From: Stratiolaelaps scimitus | Taxonomy: Eukaryota; Arthropoda; Arachnida; Mesostigmata; Laelapidae | Length of the DNA: 64,000 nt | Reading direction: 5' to 3' | Assembly: GCA_019614645.1 (NCBI GenBank) | Contig: JABWDB010000005.1 | Location: forward strand, 15,675,001 to 15,739,000 | In this document: positions 40,501 to 52,800 of the stretch, in pieces | How the letters are laid out: each line of letters opens with the position of its first letter | Numbering within the stretch: position 1 is the stretch's first letter | Notes under the pieces: model-generated | Databases searched by the model: none | Told to the model about the DNA's origin: nothing | What the model saw: only the letters and a program-made list of their open reading frames with translations | Translations under genes and position numbers: made by a program

Positions 40501-43500
40501 TTCAGAGAGAAATCTGATTGTTGCAGATTTCCGTTCAAGCCGCTTAGCGCTGATCGATGTGTCATATCAGTGGGTTTATTTTGTATATATATATATATAT
40601 ATATTATGCACGCATAATTAGAAGGCCAGATATCGTCGAGGCACCATCAACGCTCGTCTCGTTCGACATTCGCGCGTGGTTGTTTCAAAGCGGATCGCTT
40701 TCTTCTGAACCAACCACAACTCCAACTCGTCTACCATTCCTCACCGTAGAGGGCCACGTCGATTTCCACCGGCGGCGTACTCACGTCCCGCTCACGTTGA
40801 AAGGCAATTATATCGACGCGCTACGATTAGGCTATTTATTAGCTGCATCCCCCTCCGTGTGCCCGACACAACGCGAAACAGCAGCCGCAGTGTCGACCCA
40901 AAGGGCCGCGGCGTGTCTTGGTAACGAAGCTATTATATCTCTCTCTCTCGTGCGCGTTGTCGCTGGTGGACGTGCGGTCGGAGGAAGACCAGACAGCGGT
41001 CCGAGTTTGAGATGCTGGGTGGCGGTTGTCAAGCGACGACTGCATCTGAGCGAAAAGCAATTAAGCAAGTATGACTCTAGCCACTGGACCCGTTCCGGGT
41101 ATCGTTCCCCGTGCTTACCGGGACGCACGCACCCCTCTGTGTGTGTGTGTGTGTTTATGAGTATCTGCATGTAGGAGCGCACGGTGCGTCGCGACTGCAG
41201 CTTACGCTTCTGCGACGAGCATGGCACTCTTTGACAGTCCACGTCGGCCACGAATGGGCGCGTTGTCCCCAGCCGTCCGAGACACCGCGCGAGCCAGTCA
41301 GCCAGCGACAGACCAACCGACCAGCGAACCAATCGAGCGGTCGTCTACGATCCACTTGTTGCGACAATTGTCAATTACGGAAGAGATGCACCCACATGTT
41401 GAGGATGTGTGTGTTTGTGTGGCGGCCCTTCTGCCTCGAGTGGCCGACCCTGCTGCCTCCATGCCTACCTGCCCATAATTGGTGTTGATGATGGCGATGC
41501 TCATCTGCGGCTGTGTCTTGACAAGTTATTGCCAAGTTTAAGTGTCTGTTGTATTGGCGGTGGCCGTTCGTGCTTGCCACCGTTGGCGATCATGAAAAGC
41601 AGGCAGAATGCGAACGAGCACTTAGGTGCTGTATTGCAAATCACGATCGGATCCGAGCGGCACTAGATAATACACTAGTTCATAGTAGCAAACACTCATG
41701 TGGAACGTCAGAACGAAGACCGCTATAGATTCCGGCAATAGCGAATGGGTGCGATTGGGTCTCCCGGTACAAGTGATCATCCTTCAGCGTGTTATGATTA
41801 CCTCTTGCTTACGCTATAGGCTATCGCTCATATAAGATTTACATTCCAGCACCCAATAAATTGTTGGGCGTTTCTACCTATATTAGACACTGCCTATATA
41901 ATAGTATCCGGGTCCGGGAGAGTGGGTGTGTATGTGTGTTATTGTATATCGCAATCGAATTAAGCTATACGCCGTTAGATGCTATGCAAATTACATGCGC
42001 CGTGCGCAAATCAGGGGCGGAGTCACTGGGGTGAATTGGAGGAAGGTGACAGACGTCTCGAGTCATTGGTGGCCGTCGGGGTGACCGCATCACCACCCCG
42101 CGTTTCAGCTGCTGCTGCTGCTGCGGATTCGTTAGAAGCGTTCATAGATTGATACAGCACGATGACAACGATGATCCGCACGACAACGACATCGATGACG
42201 AGAGGCGGGGGGCGGGGGCGCGGAAGGAGGCGACAACGAAAACCAAGAGAGGCGGTACGACCAAAGCTACGATGCGTTTGCTGCCGGTCGCGGCGCTGTG
42301 ACATCGGACGTCGAAGGCTTGATGCCGTCCGTAGAAGTGTGGTGCAGCCAGGCGGATGAGTGAGAAACGAGTTATCGAGGCGGGTTCACCGCACGCTCCC
42401 AGTCAACCAGTCAACAACCAGTCAGCAGCATAGAGAGCTATAAGATACGATGATGAATATTGTGATGACGACAATGATGATGATTGGCCATAGGATTGAA
42501 TGAATTTTCGTTGTTGGCTGTCACCTTTTGAAGACAGAGGCCTGTTACTGATCGACGACAGGGGAGAGACATCGGATAGATGCACGACGATTCGGAGACG
42601 GACACAACCTATACGTCAGCATCGTCGCTGTTCACGAGCCCGGCGTTGGCTAGAGTGCTTGCTTGCATGTGACCATACGTCGTAATATCATAACATGTCT
42701 CGATGCAGCCATGATGATCGTACGAATCGCAGACGTCGGTCGGTCGCTGGCCGGCTAGCCCCTGGGTGCAGCTGGGAGGCTTCTCCCGCCGCCGTAGCTA
42801 TAACAGCAGCAGCAGCAACGTTCTGGCTGGCCGCAGTGGTGATTGCCGATGTTGTTGCGTACGCAGTAGACTGCAAGGAAACCAAGCCGTTCGTTGCTCG
42901 CTCGTTTGCAAGCTTGACGTCGTTACTTGACATGCTTGATCCTCATATCTGGTGGTTCGATATACAGCCACTTGGGATCATGATTCTGTATCTGCTGCTG
43001 CTATCAAAGTACGCTTGTTGAATACGCGGTTGCTGTTGTTGGTGTTCTTACTGTCGTGGTCACCGCTGCTGCCACCGCTGTTACGAACGCCGCCGCAGCA
43101 GCAGCAGCAGCTTCTTAGCCAGAAGCGGCTCCTACGCGCAGTGCGTGGTCCGGCCAACGTGCATGCGCCTGTGATCCGACAACGTCCCGCAAGTTCTCCA
43201 GACCAGCGTGCGTTCTACGCTCGTTGTTAGTCACCAAGAGAAGGGAACCGCCGCCGAGTGGCTCGGCTTCGCTATTCCCGTTTAGCCACAGCCACATGTG
43301 TCGCCGTCTGCTGCTGCTCATCGTTGTCGTCGTTGTCGTGGTGTACGCGTCGCTGCGGTACAGCCCATAGCTCCCGCCCATCGTAGCGCCACTGGTGTGT
43401 GTGTGTGTGTGCAAGGAATTGCCGCTGCGCCAGTGCAAGTGGATTCTTCTGGTGGCCGCTGTGCCTTCCTGCCTGCATATCTGACTACTTGCTCGGTGGT

Positions 43501-46500
43501 GTCCCTCCCAAGAACGAGCCGCGGACGGCAGCTGCAGCCGCGAGCGTAGCCGTAGCCGCTGCTGCTGCTGCACGCAGGGCATCTCTTCGCTGACGCTGTC
43601 GTCATTGGCGGCGGCGGCGACAACTTTCTGGCACGTTTTGTTGTACGAGCGATACTCTCCTCGAATTGCGATCGACTGAGCGAGCCAGCCAGCCACCCAG
43701 CCAGCCCGGGGAGACAGGGAGACGGCGGGAATGAACGGACCCAACCGATGGCTGTGTCGGCGACGGGTGTCAGATCCGGATGAGTTGGCCTGAAATGAAC
43801 GTCCGTCCTCGCGGTGCTGCGAGCGCACATTGATTGAACTGGTGCTGGTGCTGCTGGTGAAAGTCATGTGAATGTACAGCCAGTGACAATAGGCAAGCAG
43901 CTAACAGCAGCTGGTGGACAGCGAAGCGAGTGAAGGGAGAGAGAGAGAGAGAAAGTGATAAGTTCTCTTGGTTACCTGTCAACTGAGTGCGGGCACAGCC
44001 GAGCAGTTCGGTCGCGCGTTCGATTGTCGTACATATCCGGTGGTGATAGCTGACGATGTTGACGTTCGGGGTGGCGCCGTCCATTGGTAGACACTTTCAT
44101 GTTCGAGCGTCCACCAGAGTCAGCCAGCGTACTAACCGTGGCGCCTAGTTAGTGGTGCCAAGTGACTTCGTCTCGAGCCCCAGCTCGTCGCCGTATCGTG
44201 AGAAAGAAGAGCAGTCATTTTTGCGGCAGCTGCCGCCGCCGCCGCCACCGCGTCAACTGGATAACGTCCTCGAGTTGAAAAACGAACAGTGTCTATCGGC
44301 AGAGTAGTTTTCGCCTTAGCATAGGTGTTACTCGAGCAACAGTGCACAGGTGACCTTCCCGTGTCGTCAAGCTGATGGTCGAGATAGTCGTTTCTGACTG
44401 GAGGTGATTGTTATGCTGAAGTGTTGATGGTGACAGGCAACGGTGGCTTCTACAGTATTATATATCCGCAGCCGTGGTGGAGCAACTGACTTCGTCGGCT
44501 CTTACGGATTATTCCGGTTTACCAGCCCGCGTAACAAGTCGGTCGTTGTCACACGTGTCGTTGACGTGGTGGACGTATCATAACAACTGAACAACGACGC
44601 TCAACAACACAACAAGGTTCATCCGACTTCGTCTGCCTCCAACCAGGATGGATGACTGACTGAAAGTGCGACATACGAGGTGATGATTGATAATTAGTTA
44701 ATTCACCGCCGTGCCTCCGAGCTTGCGCATGTAGATGTCCCGTATACAACGATGAGGTGCCGGCGACGTCGTCGCCTTGAGGAGGAGAAGCAAGATATAA
44801 TCCGGACAGCTTATCCTGATCCTGTTGTGGCCCCGTCGTTAAACTCGACCGAACTTCACGCTGCAGGCCTTATATGCGCGATAATCCGGGCCGGTCAAGC
44901 GATGTTGGCCCTCGTGCTGTGCGCGCTCAGTTTGCTGCGGAACAATGTGCCCCGAATTGGATTTGGTAGGACGCTGTATAGACGCCACTCGTTAGTGGAC
45001 ATCGTTTCGTTAAAGCTAGAGATATGACTATTTCATTGTTCAACTGTATCGTAGCCGAATGCGAAGCCTTGCTTCGTCGTATTTGTAGCTTTAAAAAATT
45101 GACCGTTTGAGTTCGACTCGAGTATGTTTTGGTAATTATCTATATTTGTAACGCTACGCGAAACGATTTCATAACCGCTTGTAACATGTTGCAGTTATCC
45201 GCGGTAATGTTCGCACTAGCTGATACACTTTCACGCGTAAACGTGACACCCATTGTCAATTCACGGGGACCACGAATGACGTACTCATTTCGGTACACCT
45301 AAATTTCCGAGCCCGTACGACGATTATTAGTTCCACGAAATCGTTCGTCTTTTATACATCAGTGAGAGGGGGGCTGTTATACCGTCGGATGGCGATTATT
45401 ATCAAGTAATTTCTCCGTACACATTCTAAGTTTCGTTTCATTGTCGAGTGGCCAGCCTCCGTTCTTCGTCAGTATACAGCGAAGCCTTCACCTTCTCTAT
45501 GTAGACGTTCATTGCTAACAAGCGCACTGCTCTTGCGCTGTTGTGGTACCCGTCCCAGGGTCGGTTGTTGCTACTGCTATTTTGTGCGACAATTGCTGTT
45601 ACAATTGTTATTGCTCTGTGGAGCGGCTTGATTCGACTCAGAACTGATCAAAGAGGTTTCAAGTCAGCGACGTCTGTGGCACAAGCTACAGTGTAATCAG
45701 CCTCCCGTCGTTGGTCCAAGCAGTGAAATCAAATCGTTGAAGTAGTGAAATCAGCGGTAGCCCATGCTCGTGCCCATAACATAGAAATTTGTTCAAGCTG
45801 TTATGAAATCTTTTCGCACAGCGTTTTAGTGGCCACTACACTTTGAAGAGGTAGCCGTCTCTGAGCAGTCTTCATCACTATCGTCGATAGATACATAGAT
45901 AGATTTGGCGTAACCTTGGTGCTACTTGTTCTACACATCAAGCCTCTCGCTGCTACGAGACGTGGTCGATGACAAGAGGACACTCGTTGAGAGCACTTGC
46001 TGCTGATGTTGTGTTAACAGAAAAAAAGGCGCCCGCATTATTCCAATAAGCACATGACCGTGTTAAATAGATGCTGTTGGTGGTAGCGGCGGCAACCGCT
46101 GCAGCTGCTGGCTGGCTGAAGCTGTGCCAACAGTAACAACGTCGAGTAATTCTAGAGTAATCACATATATATATATCTTTATAATCTGCTTATTTCCCAA
46201 TGTATATATATATATATATATATACATTGGGAAATATGGGAATGATGACTATAATGGCAGACCGGCTAAAGTACTCGTGTTGTGTGAAGTATGCATATTA
46301 TGTAACTACCGGTGCAACCTCAACATCAATCGAACTGAGCTGTTGTTAATGTTTCGCGTTTCTATTCCTGACTGAGGAGGATTCCGTCAGTTGGATATTT
46401 TGCTTGTCTTTGGTCTATCTAGTTATGAGCGTGTCTGTGCGTCTATGCCCGCGCGCATAAACGGTGCATAGAGATAAAAATAAGCTATCGGCTACGGCCA

Positions 46501-46860
46501 TCCGCCGTTTGATTAGAGCCCCTGCCAGTGCCTCACCCTGCGTGAGTTCCATCGGCTATCAGAACACTTAATTATGGTGGTAATTGTTAGACTCGTTAGA
46601 TCCAATGGGCAGTAATTAACCGCCCGCGTCCTCTTGGTACGGCGTAGGGTAGCAGTCGAAATAGCAGTTCGAGTCGCAACTGGCCAATGGGTGATCCGGT
46701 ATATCTGTTATATATATATATATATATATATTAGACGAGTGTCTTAGATATAAGACCTATATAGAGCACGGTGCCTACATCTCTTCATATATTTCCATAC
46801 AATCTTTCTCGTTATATATATAGTTAAGGTTAAGGAGTTAGTGATTCCACTACACACACG

Positions 46861-46892
<32 letters not shown>

Positions 46893-49800
46893 GTGGCCTA
46901 ATTGCCAACGCAACTCAAGGGGAGGAAGAGTGGGTCATCAACAGAATATTTCCGAATTCTAGCTCCGCAATCTTATTTCTAGTTATTAGTTGTTATTATC
47001 AGCGTTGTTATTCCGAAGCCGAAGCGCGGTTTAGTAGTAACAGTAAATAATCCCAATAAAAACCGCCTACTATTCGGTGTTTGCCCCAAACATTATTTTT
47101 ATTTTCTGTATCATTAGTACATCAATACTGTTATTAAATAGTATATACACAACAATCTGCTTGTCACAATAGCAGCCCTCACCAGCTATTGAATCATTGC
47201 ACTTCAGCCATCTATGCCTGTCCGATGACGAATGGGATTATCCAACAAACTAATTAATTTCTATCCACTTGTTGTCTATGCTATTCATTCCAGGTATCGA
47301 TGAGAAAAATGCCACAAAAGCGACTAAAGCGGCAGAAGACGCGTCTGCGCCAACTCCAACAACCGGAGAATCACAGGATAACCTGCCGGCCACTGCTGCC
47401 GCCAAAATCAGCCCCGCTAAGGTAAGCATCCACCTTCACATCGGATGGTCCCTCTCGAGAAACCGGTTTGACCGGGCCCTCTTCTATTTGTCGATCCGTT
47501 ACGATTCTCAGCTCTCGTATATAATGTTTACATGGTATATAATGAAAATCTCCTTTGGATTGGGTGCAACGTATATTTCTATAGTATTTATTTCGCCAAT
47601 GAGCGTTTAGTTGTTCGATATTTGTCGAGCCTCTACTCGATACACTTCATAGCACCGGTGGTGTTGACAGAGCGGCGGACGGCCTGCTTTTCTATTGCAG
47701 ATAGGATGCTAAATGATTTATGCATGAAAAATGACAATATACGAAATATTCTCGTGTGGCCGTCTGGCCATTGGGCTCTTGCAAAAAAAAACACAGACTT
47801 AATGCTCCGTCCAGTATTCACCCATATCAAAGACGGGTGAATGCGGGGTGCGTTCGTATGATCCCCCGATGATAAGAGATCCCTGTAGTGCACATCACAC
47901 TCCACTGAAACTACTATTACTACGATACGTTCATATCTCTGTCGCCTTTTTGTGACATCTTTGAAAATCCCGAAGAGCGCACGCATGCATGCGCTTGGCC
48001 TGCTTCACAGCAAGTGACCCCATGTGAAATTCAGTGGCCGTATACCTGACTCGGAATGAGTAAAGGCCAGCTGGCTATGGGGTATCACAAATGGAACGCA
48101 TATTATACATTGGGTGGAACAAGATCGACGAGAATGGCTCGAATGACGTTTTTCACGAATTTTTCGCTATCTAATTTATGTCTGGGAGAAACACGTCTAC
48201 CGCCCGGGGACCATCTCGTCTCTCACGTAGCTCTGAGCGGAAACGTTGTCTGCGTTCGCCCGTGAATCTTCTGGCCACATTGTAGGATTGCCTCGCATTG
48301 ATTTTCATATCTTGCAAATAATAAAATGCGGATTGTCTATGGTGGTAAATGTGTCGTCTAATGAAGCACACAAAATAAAAATCTCCTTGGCAATTAATGG
48401 CAATTAATAATTGAATAGTAATATTGAAACGAAGCAGTATTGGCAATACTTTCCACAGCGATTTGTTGTTCATCGATCAAATTTCGTGAATTGGTATCCG
48501 GTCGTCTATGTGCAGCATATTAAGTACAGGGCTCGTTTGTTATCGACTTTGTATTCGACGTGAATATGATTTAGACATGTAAATGACATCCGCTGTTGCG
48601 TTGTCCGCCTCCAAGTGGTGGCTGTAAAGCTAATCCGCGCCTAGCGTACTATATAATGCGGATTTGGCAGTCTGTTCCGCCGGACCGTGTTTCTCTGGCG
48701 TTGAACAACAAATATGATTTGATTTATTATCGATGGCTGATAGAGCCGCTTGTATAGAGATGGACGTCTGCGCCCGCACGCACAGCGTATCAAACACTTT
48801 GTGAAGAACAATTTCATCTGGGCTTGTGTGCAGTACACTGATAATCATTGTCCGACGTACGTGTGTGTGTATCTAATAACAAACAATCAAACAAAGCATG
48901 ATTGCCTAAACGTAGATACGAGGCCGTCGTACACTTCAGATTGAATGCTGCACGATATTCAACCTTCTCAGTGAGTGACAGAGCCATTTGATCCACTTTC
49001 CTACTCGCCCTAGAAGTTATCGTGCAAATGTTCGGGAGTTTCTGTCTTGCCATTAATGCAAGCAAAAATGAATATAACTCTGTTTCGCTCACCACAACGG
49101 CACCTTGCGATCGGCCAAATGCGTTTGTGTGACATTGAGATGCAATGGTCAGCTACGGTCAAATGCCTGGGCCTGGTTTTGAACGAGAAGCTCAGATGGA
49201 AGGATCATTTAAGTTCCGTATTGCCTAAGTGCTATGTCGGAGTGGCAGCTTTGCGTCGACTTGGAGAGCTTGGCGTCCCTACAGAAGGTTTGGTGTATCT
49301 TTACAAAGCTCTTCTTGTCCCTCTACTCAGGTGGGCTATCTGAGTCAGGGGTGAAGGCTACAGAAATGTACTTCAGAGAGGGGAGGTGATACAGAATGAC
49401 GGCGCTCCGCGCTATTGCTGGTAGAACTCGAAGAGACTCGGTTGAGGACGTCCTAGTGAAATTTGGCCTTCCTTCGTTGACGACATTGTACTCACTTCAC
49501 GTCGCTCTTCTTGCTTTCAAGATATACAAGGGCATAGTATCTACAGATGCTGCTCTTCCGATCAAAGCCTGTACCAAACGAACTGCCCGTAGGGCGGCAG
49601 TTTTTGTTACACCATTGTCTATCAAAGAATCCAGTCCCCATACTCTCGCCTATCACCTGCCGTTAGTTTGGGGTTATCTCCATAGCGAGATTCGGTCTCT
49701 CACCTGAGTTAAGAAATAAAAACAGGGGCTACAATTTAATTCAAATCAAATTCAGTAAACCGCTTGTAATTGTATCGTTTAATATGACTTTGTGATCATT

Positions 49801-52800
49801 TTTGACAGTAGGCCACCTCGAAGAACCTTGTGAAATACTTTGGTGATCGTTATTTTACTTCTATATTTTAATACGAGAACTTGAGCGTTGTAATATTCGC
49901 AGTTCGATCAATAAAGAAATAATAAAGTCCTGAAATGACTATTATTATTATTATTATTATTTTAATATATTAAAAATATTTTCAATCCCACGCTAGCTAC
50001 CTCCGAGTGCGACGTACCATCAATCAATTGGTGGTGATTTCCCACAGATGTTCCAAAAAGTGGTCCATCAGTCATCGTAATTCTTCTCACGAATCGAATA
50101 AATCGACGATATTTCGTACAAAATTATCATCTTTCTGTTTTCGCCCTGTCGTTGATTTGTTTTCAGTCGGATTTTGAAAATGAGATCCTTCGCTTGGGCG
50201 AGACATGCGAAGCTCGAAGCGTCGAGTTGAGCGCGCTCCGCAGCGAGCTCCGTCGATCATCTGTAGCCTTCAGCGCAATGGCCCTCGCGGCACAATACTG
50301 GAGCGAGCGGCTACGGCGCACCGAGGACTACTCACAACAGCTTAAGGGCCAACTGCAGATGGCGGAAAAGGTGATCCTCAAGGCCCACACCGATATCGGT
50401 ACGTACGCGAAACACAGCCACGTGCACCGGTTGATGATAGCCCTGCACACTGGTCATCCACTTTTGGCTTGAATAGGTAGGGGGGGGTCTTCTTCATTGG
50501 ATTTGCGTTCTTCGTTTCAGCGAACCAATGTGAGAGGTGTCGAGACGACTTTCTGATATGATCGTTTAAGCGGAGGGTCGGTGCCCTGCGGAGCACCTCT
50601 ACGATGTTTGAAACAAACAACCAGTGGCAGGTTCATGGAAGGTTTTCGCCGTCTCATTCAAAGCGACATCCCATTCAAACCCCATGCTGTCGAAAAAGCG
50701 CATGCAGCGTATGAACATTCAGTGGTTAATATTTGCCAATTAAATGTTGAATGTTCATACGCTGCCTTCCAAAACATTACTATGTCGCCTTTTTTCGTTG
50801 GTTTACGGCAAATAATCGTGAAAAACTATTGTCTCTAAAAGTACAACGTACATCATGAGGAAGGGTGCAATTCACACCCGTCTCGAACACATGACCGGTG
50901 CTTATTTACCGGCTCGTTAACCGATCGGATTTTCCTGCATCACAGGTTATATTGTCATTTGTTCATAATCGATGTGTGGCGAACGTGGCTTGAACCAGCA
51001 ACACGCTTGTACAGGTCGTCTTATGCCGCAAATTGGTGATTTTGCCAGTTACAAAATTTTCTTTGATTCGTTTCATATACTCACTGTACGAATCACGAAA
51101 TAATTTCCCATAGCAACGAGAACGGAATAAGCATCGCCATAAACGTCCAGCTGAGAACGTCATTGTACCTTAGGAGAGTGTCAACGAAATCTGCCCAGAA
51201 CACACAATGACTTCACGTAACCGGTTTATGCTCTGTAGATTGCTCGATGTGATATGCAGAATCTACTCAAAATATCAATTAATTGTTTGCCTTCTTCGTT
51301 ATCATGTGCCGGCGTTTCCAAACCGCCCAGTGTTGAAAACTTCAATAGATTGTCCTTACCCCGTTTTTTACTCCGATGGGGTCACTCTCGCCAACGACCC
51401 GCTGACTGAACTCGTGGCAGGCTCGTTGTATCGGTGCGACATTGACTGCTTTTGTTCGACCACCGGAGCTGGCTTAGATATATCGAAAATGTGTCTGTGG
51501 TTGTGTTCTGATTGTTCTACTGCTGATCGCGGCAGTAACTCAACAGTCTCCCGGTAACGTAGAAGAACGATGGTATGAAAGTTAACACTTGTATACGCTG
51601 GGCGTATACGCGAACGCTTCTCACTCGTATCATCCGTCGCACGTTTGCTACGCAAAGCAACAATAAATAAAGATAGCCATCGTACACAAAAAGTATCAGT
51701 ATCAGCATAATATATATATATATATATATATTGCGCTCTCTTGGGGTATTTTGTTTTATTTATTTGTCAGCGTATTTTTCCGCGCACTCGCCTATTCTGG
51801 ACCAAATAAATCTCGGAGAAAAGGATGCTATCAATTTGAATATTCGCTCAGTCGAGCCATCCGCTTGCGACTCATCGTCCCGCAAGCCAAATCAAAAATC
51901 AGCTGTCAAAAACCTCTCACTGGCGTACAAAAAGCAACGCCCAGAAGACATCACAACAATTCAAAGGCGTTTCAAAGCACGCTCTCTCTCTCTCGATACG
52001 AATGCGTCTTCTTCAACTTCACCAAGCCCAATCCGACTGTGTAAATGTTAGGCCATTTATAAAACAAACAGATACGAAATATATTCAACTATTTAACTGG
52101 ATGCATCTAGAATATCTCGTTTCGTTCATCTGCAAACGTAAAACAAAAATCGCTCACAAAGTAACAGGCCGGAACGAGAACTCAAATAGTTGTTCTTCGA
52201 AAGACGTCTGTGTAGGCGGGGTCGTCACATTAGCCACTTGTGCGGATGCAATAGATTGTGTGTACACCACTTAATAATCTAGAAATGAGAGACTTCGAAG
52301 CGTCGATGTCGGCCACAACGAGTAGAAAACTCAATGTATGATCTTCTTTATACATTTATAATAATATAATCAGAATACAAAACGACGCTAACGAGCCAAA
52401 CGGGGCTGACCGGATGCGATTCATTGCGAATTAAATCGCGGAGCGTTTCTGATCAATGCCAACGAATCCTTCTTCGAAAGCTGTTGACTACAAGGTTTTC
52501 ATTTAATGAGAAAAATTGAACAATTGCTTTTGCCAACTTTAGCCACTCGTAAATTGCGTTGGAATGGAATGATCTAGGAGTTTATACAGCACAAATAATA
52601 AAGAATAATGGGTTGCAAGGACGAAAGTCGATATTTTACAGCAACCAATTTTGGTCGGCTTCGATTTTGAACACGAATGAACCGACTAACTGAACGAATA
52701 GATTTGCTGTAGCCACCCTCATATAAGTCGTACCAGATATAATCCCATAATGTTTCTTAATCTAGTGTCTTAGTAAAACCTTTAGCAGAGCGCGATTGTA

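Larger units (their letters stand above)
23866..47293 (+). other. Intron 1 (23.4 kb)
   Basis: It is bounded by gtaag at 23866 and cag at 47291-47293. It holds many (TA)n arrays, two exact palindromes (31.23 and 46.19 kb), two or three tRNA-like repeat traces (about 29.3 and 29.9 kb), a CTG/TTG block at 39.75 kb and a GC-rich segment at about 36.7-44.4 kb. Open frames inside it are low-complexity, apart from a weak Cys-rich candidate at 32.7 kb. Such a long first coding intron could hold enhancers or alternative promoters. Confidence 0.7.
47422..50166 (+). other. Intron 2 (2.7 kb)
   Basis: It is bounded by gtaagc and ttttcag. Besides the degraded LINE fragment at 49.0-49.75 kb and an (ATT)n array at 49.94 kb, I see only AT-rich sequence. 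Confidence 0.7.

Noticed and set aside
43115..43867. 250-residue minus-strand open frame
   Set aside because: Built from translated CAG, GT and CGT repeats in a GC-rich block with several other open frames; no protein character.
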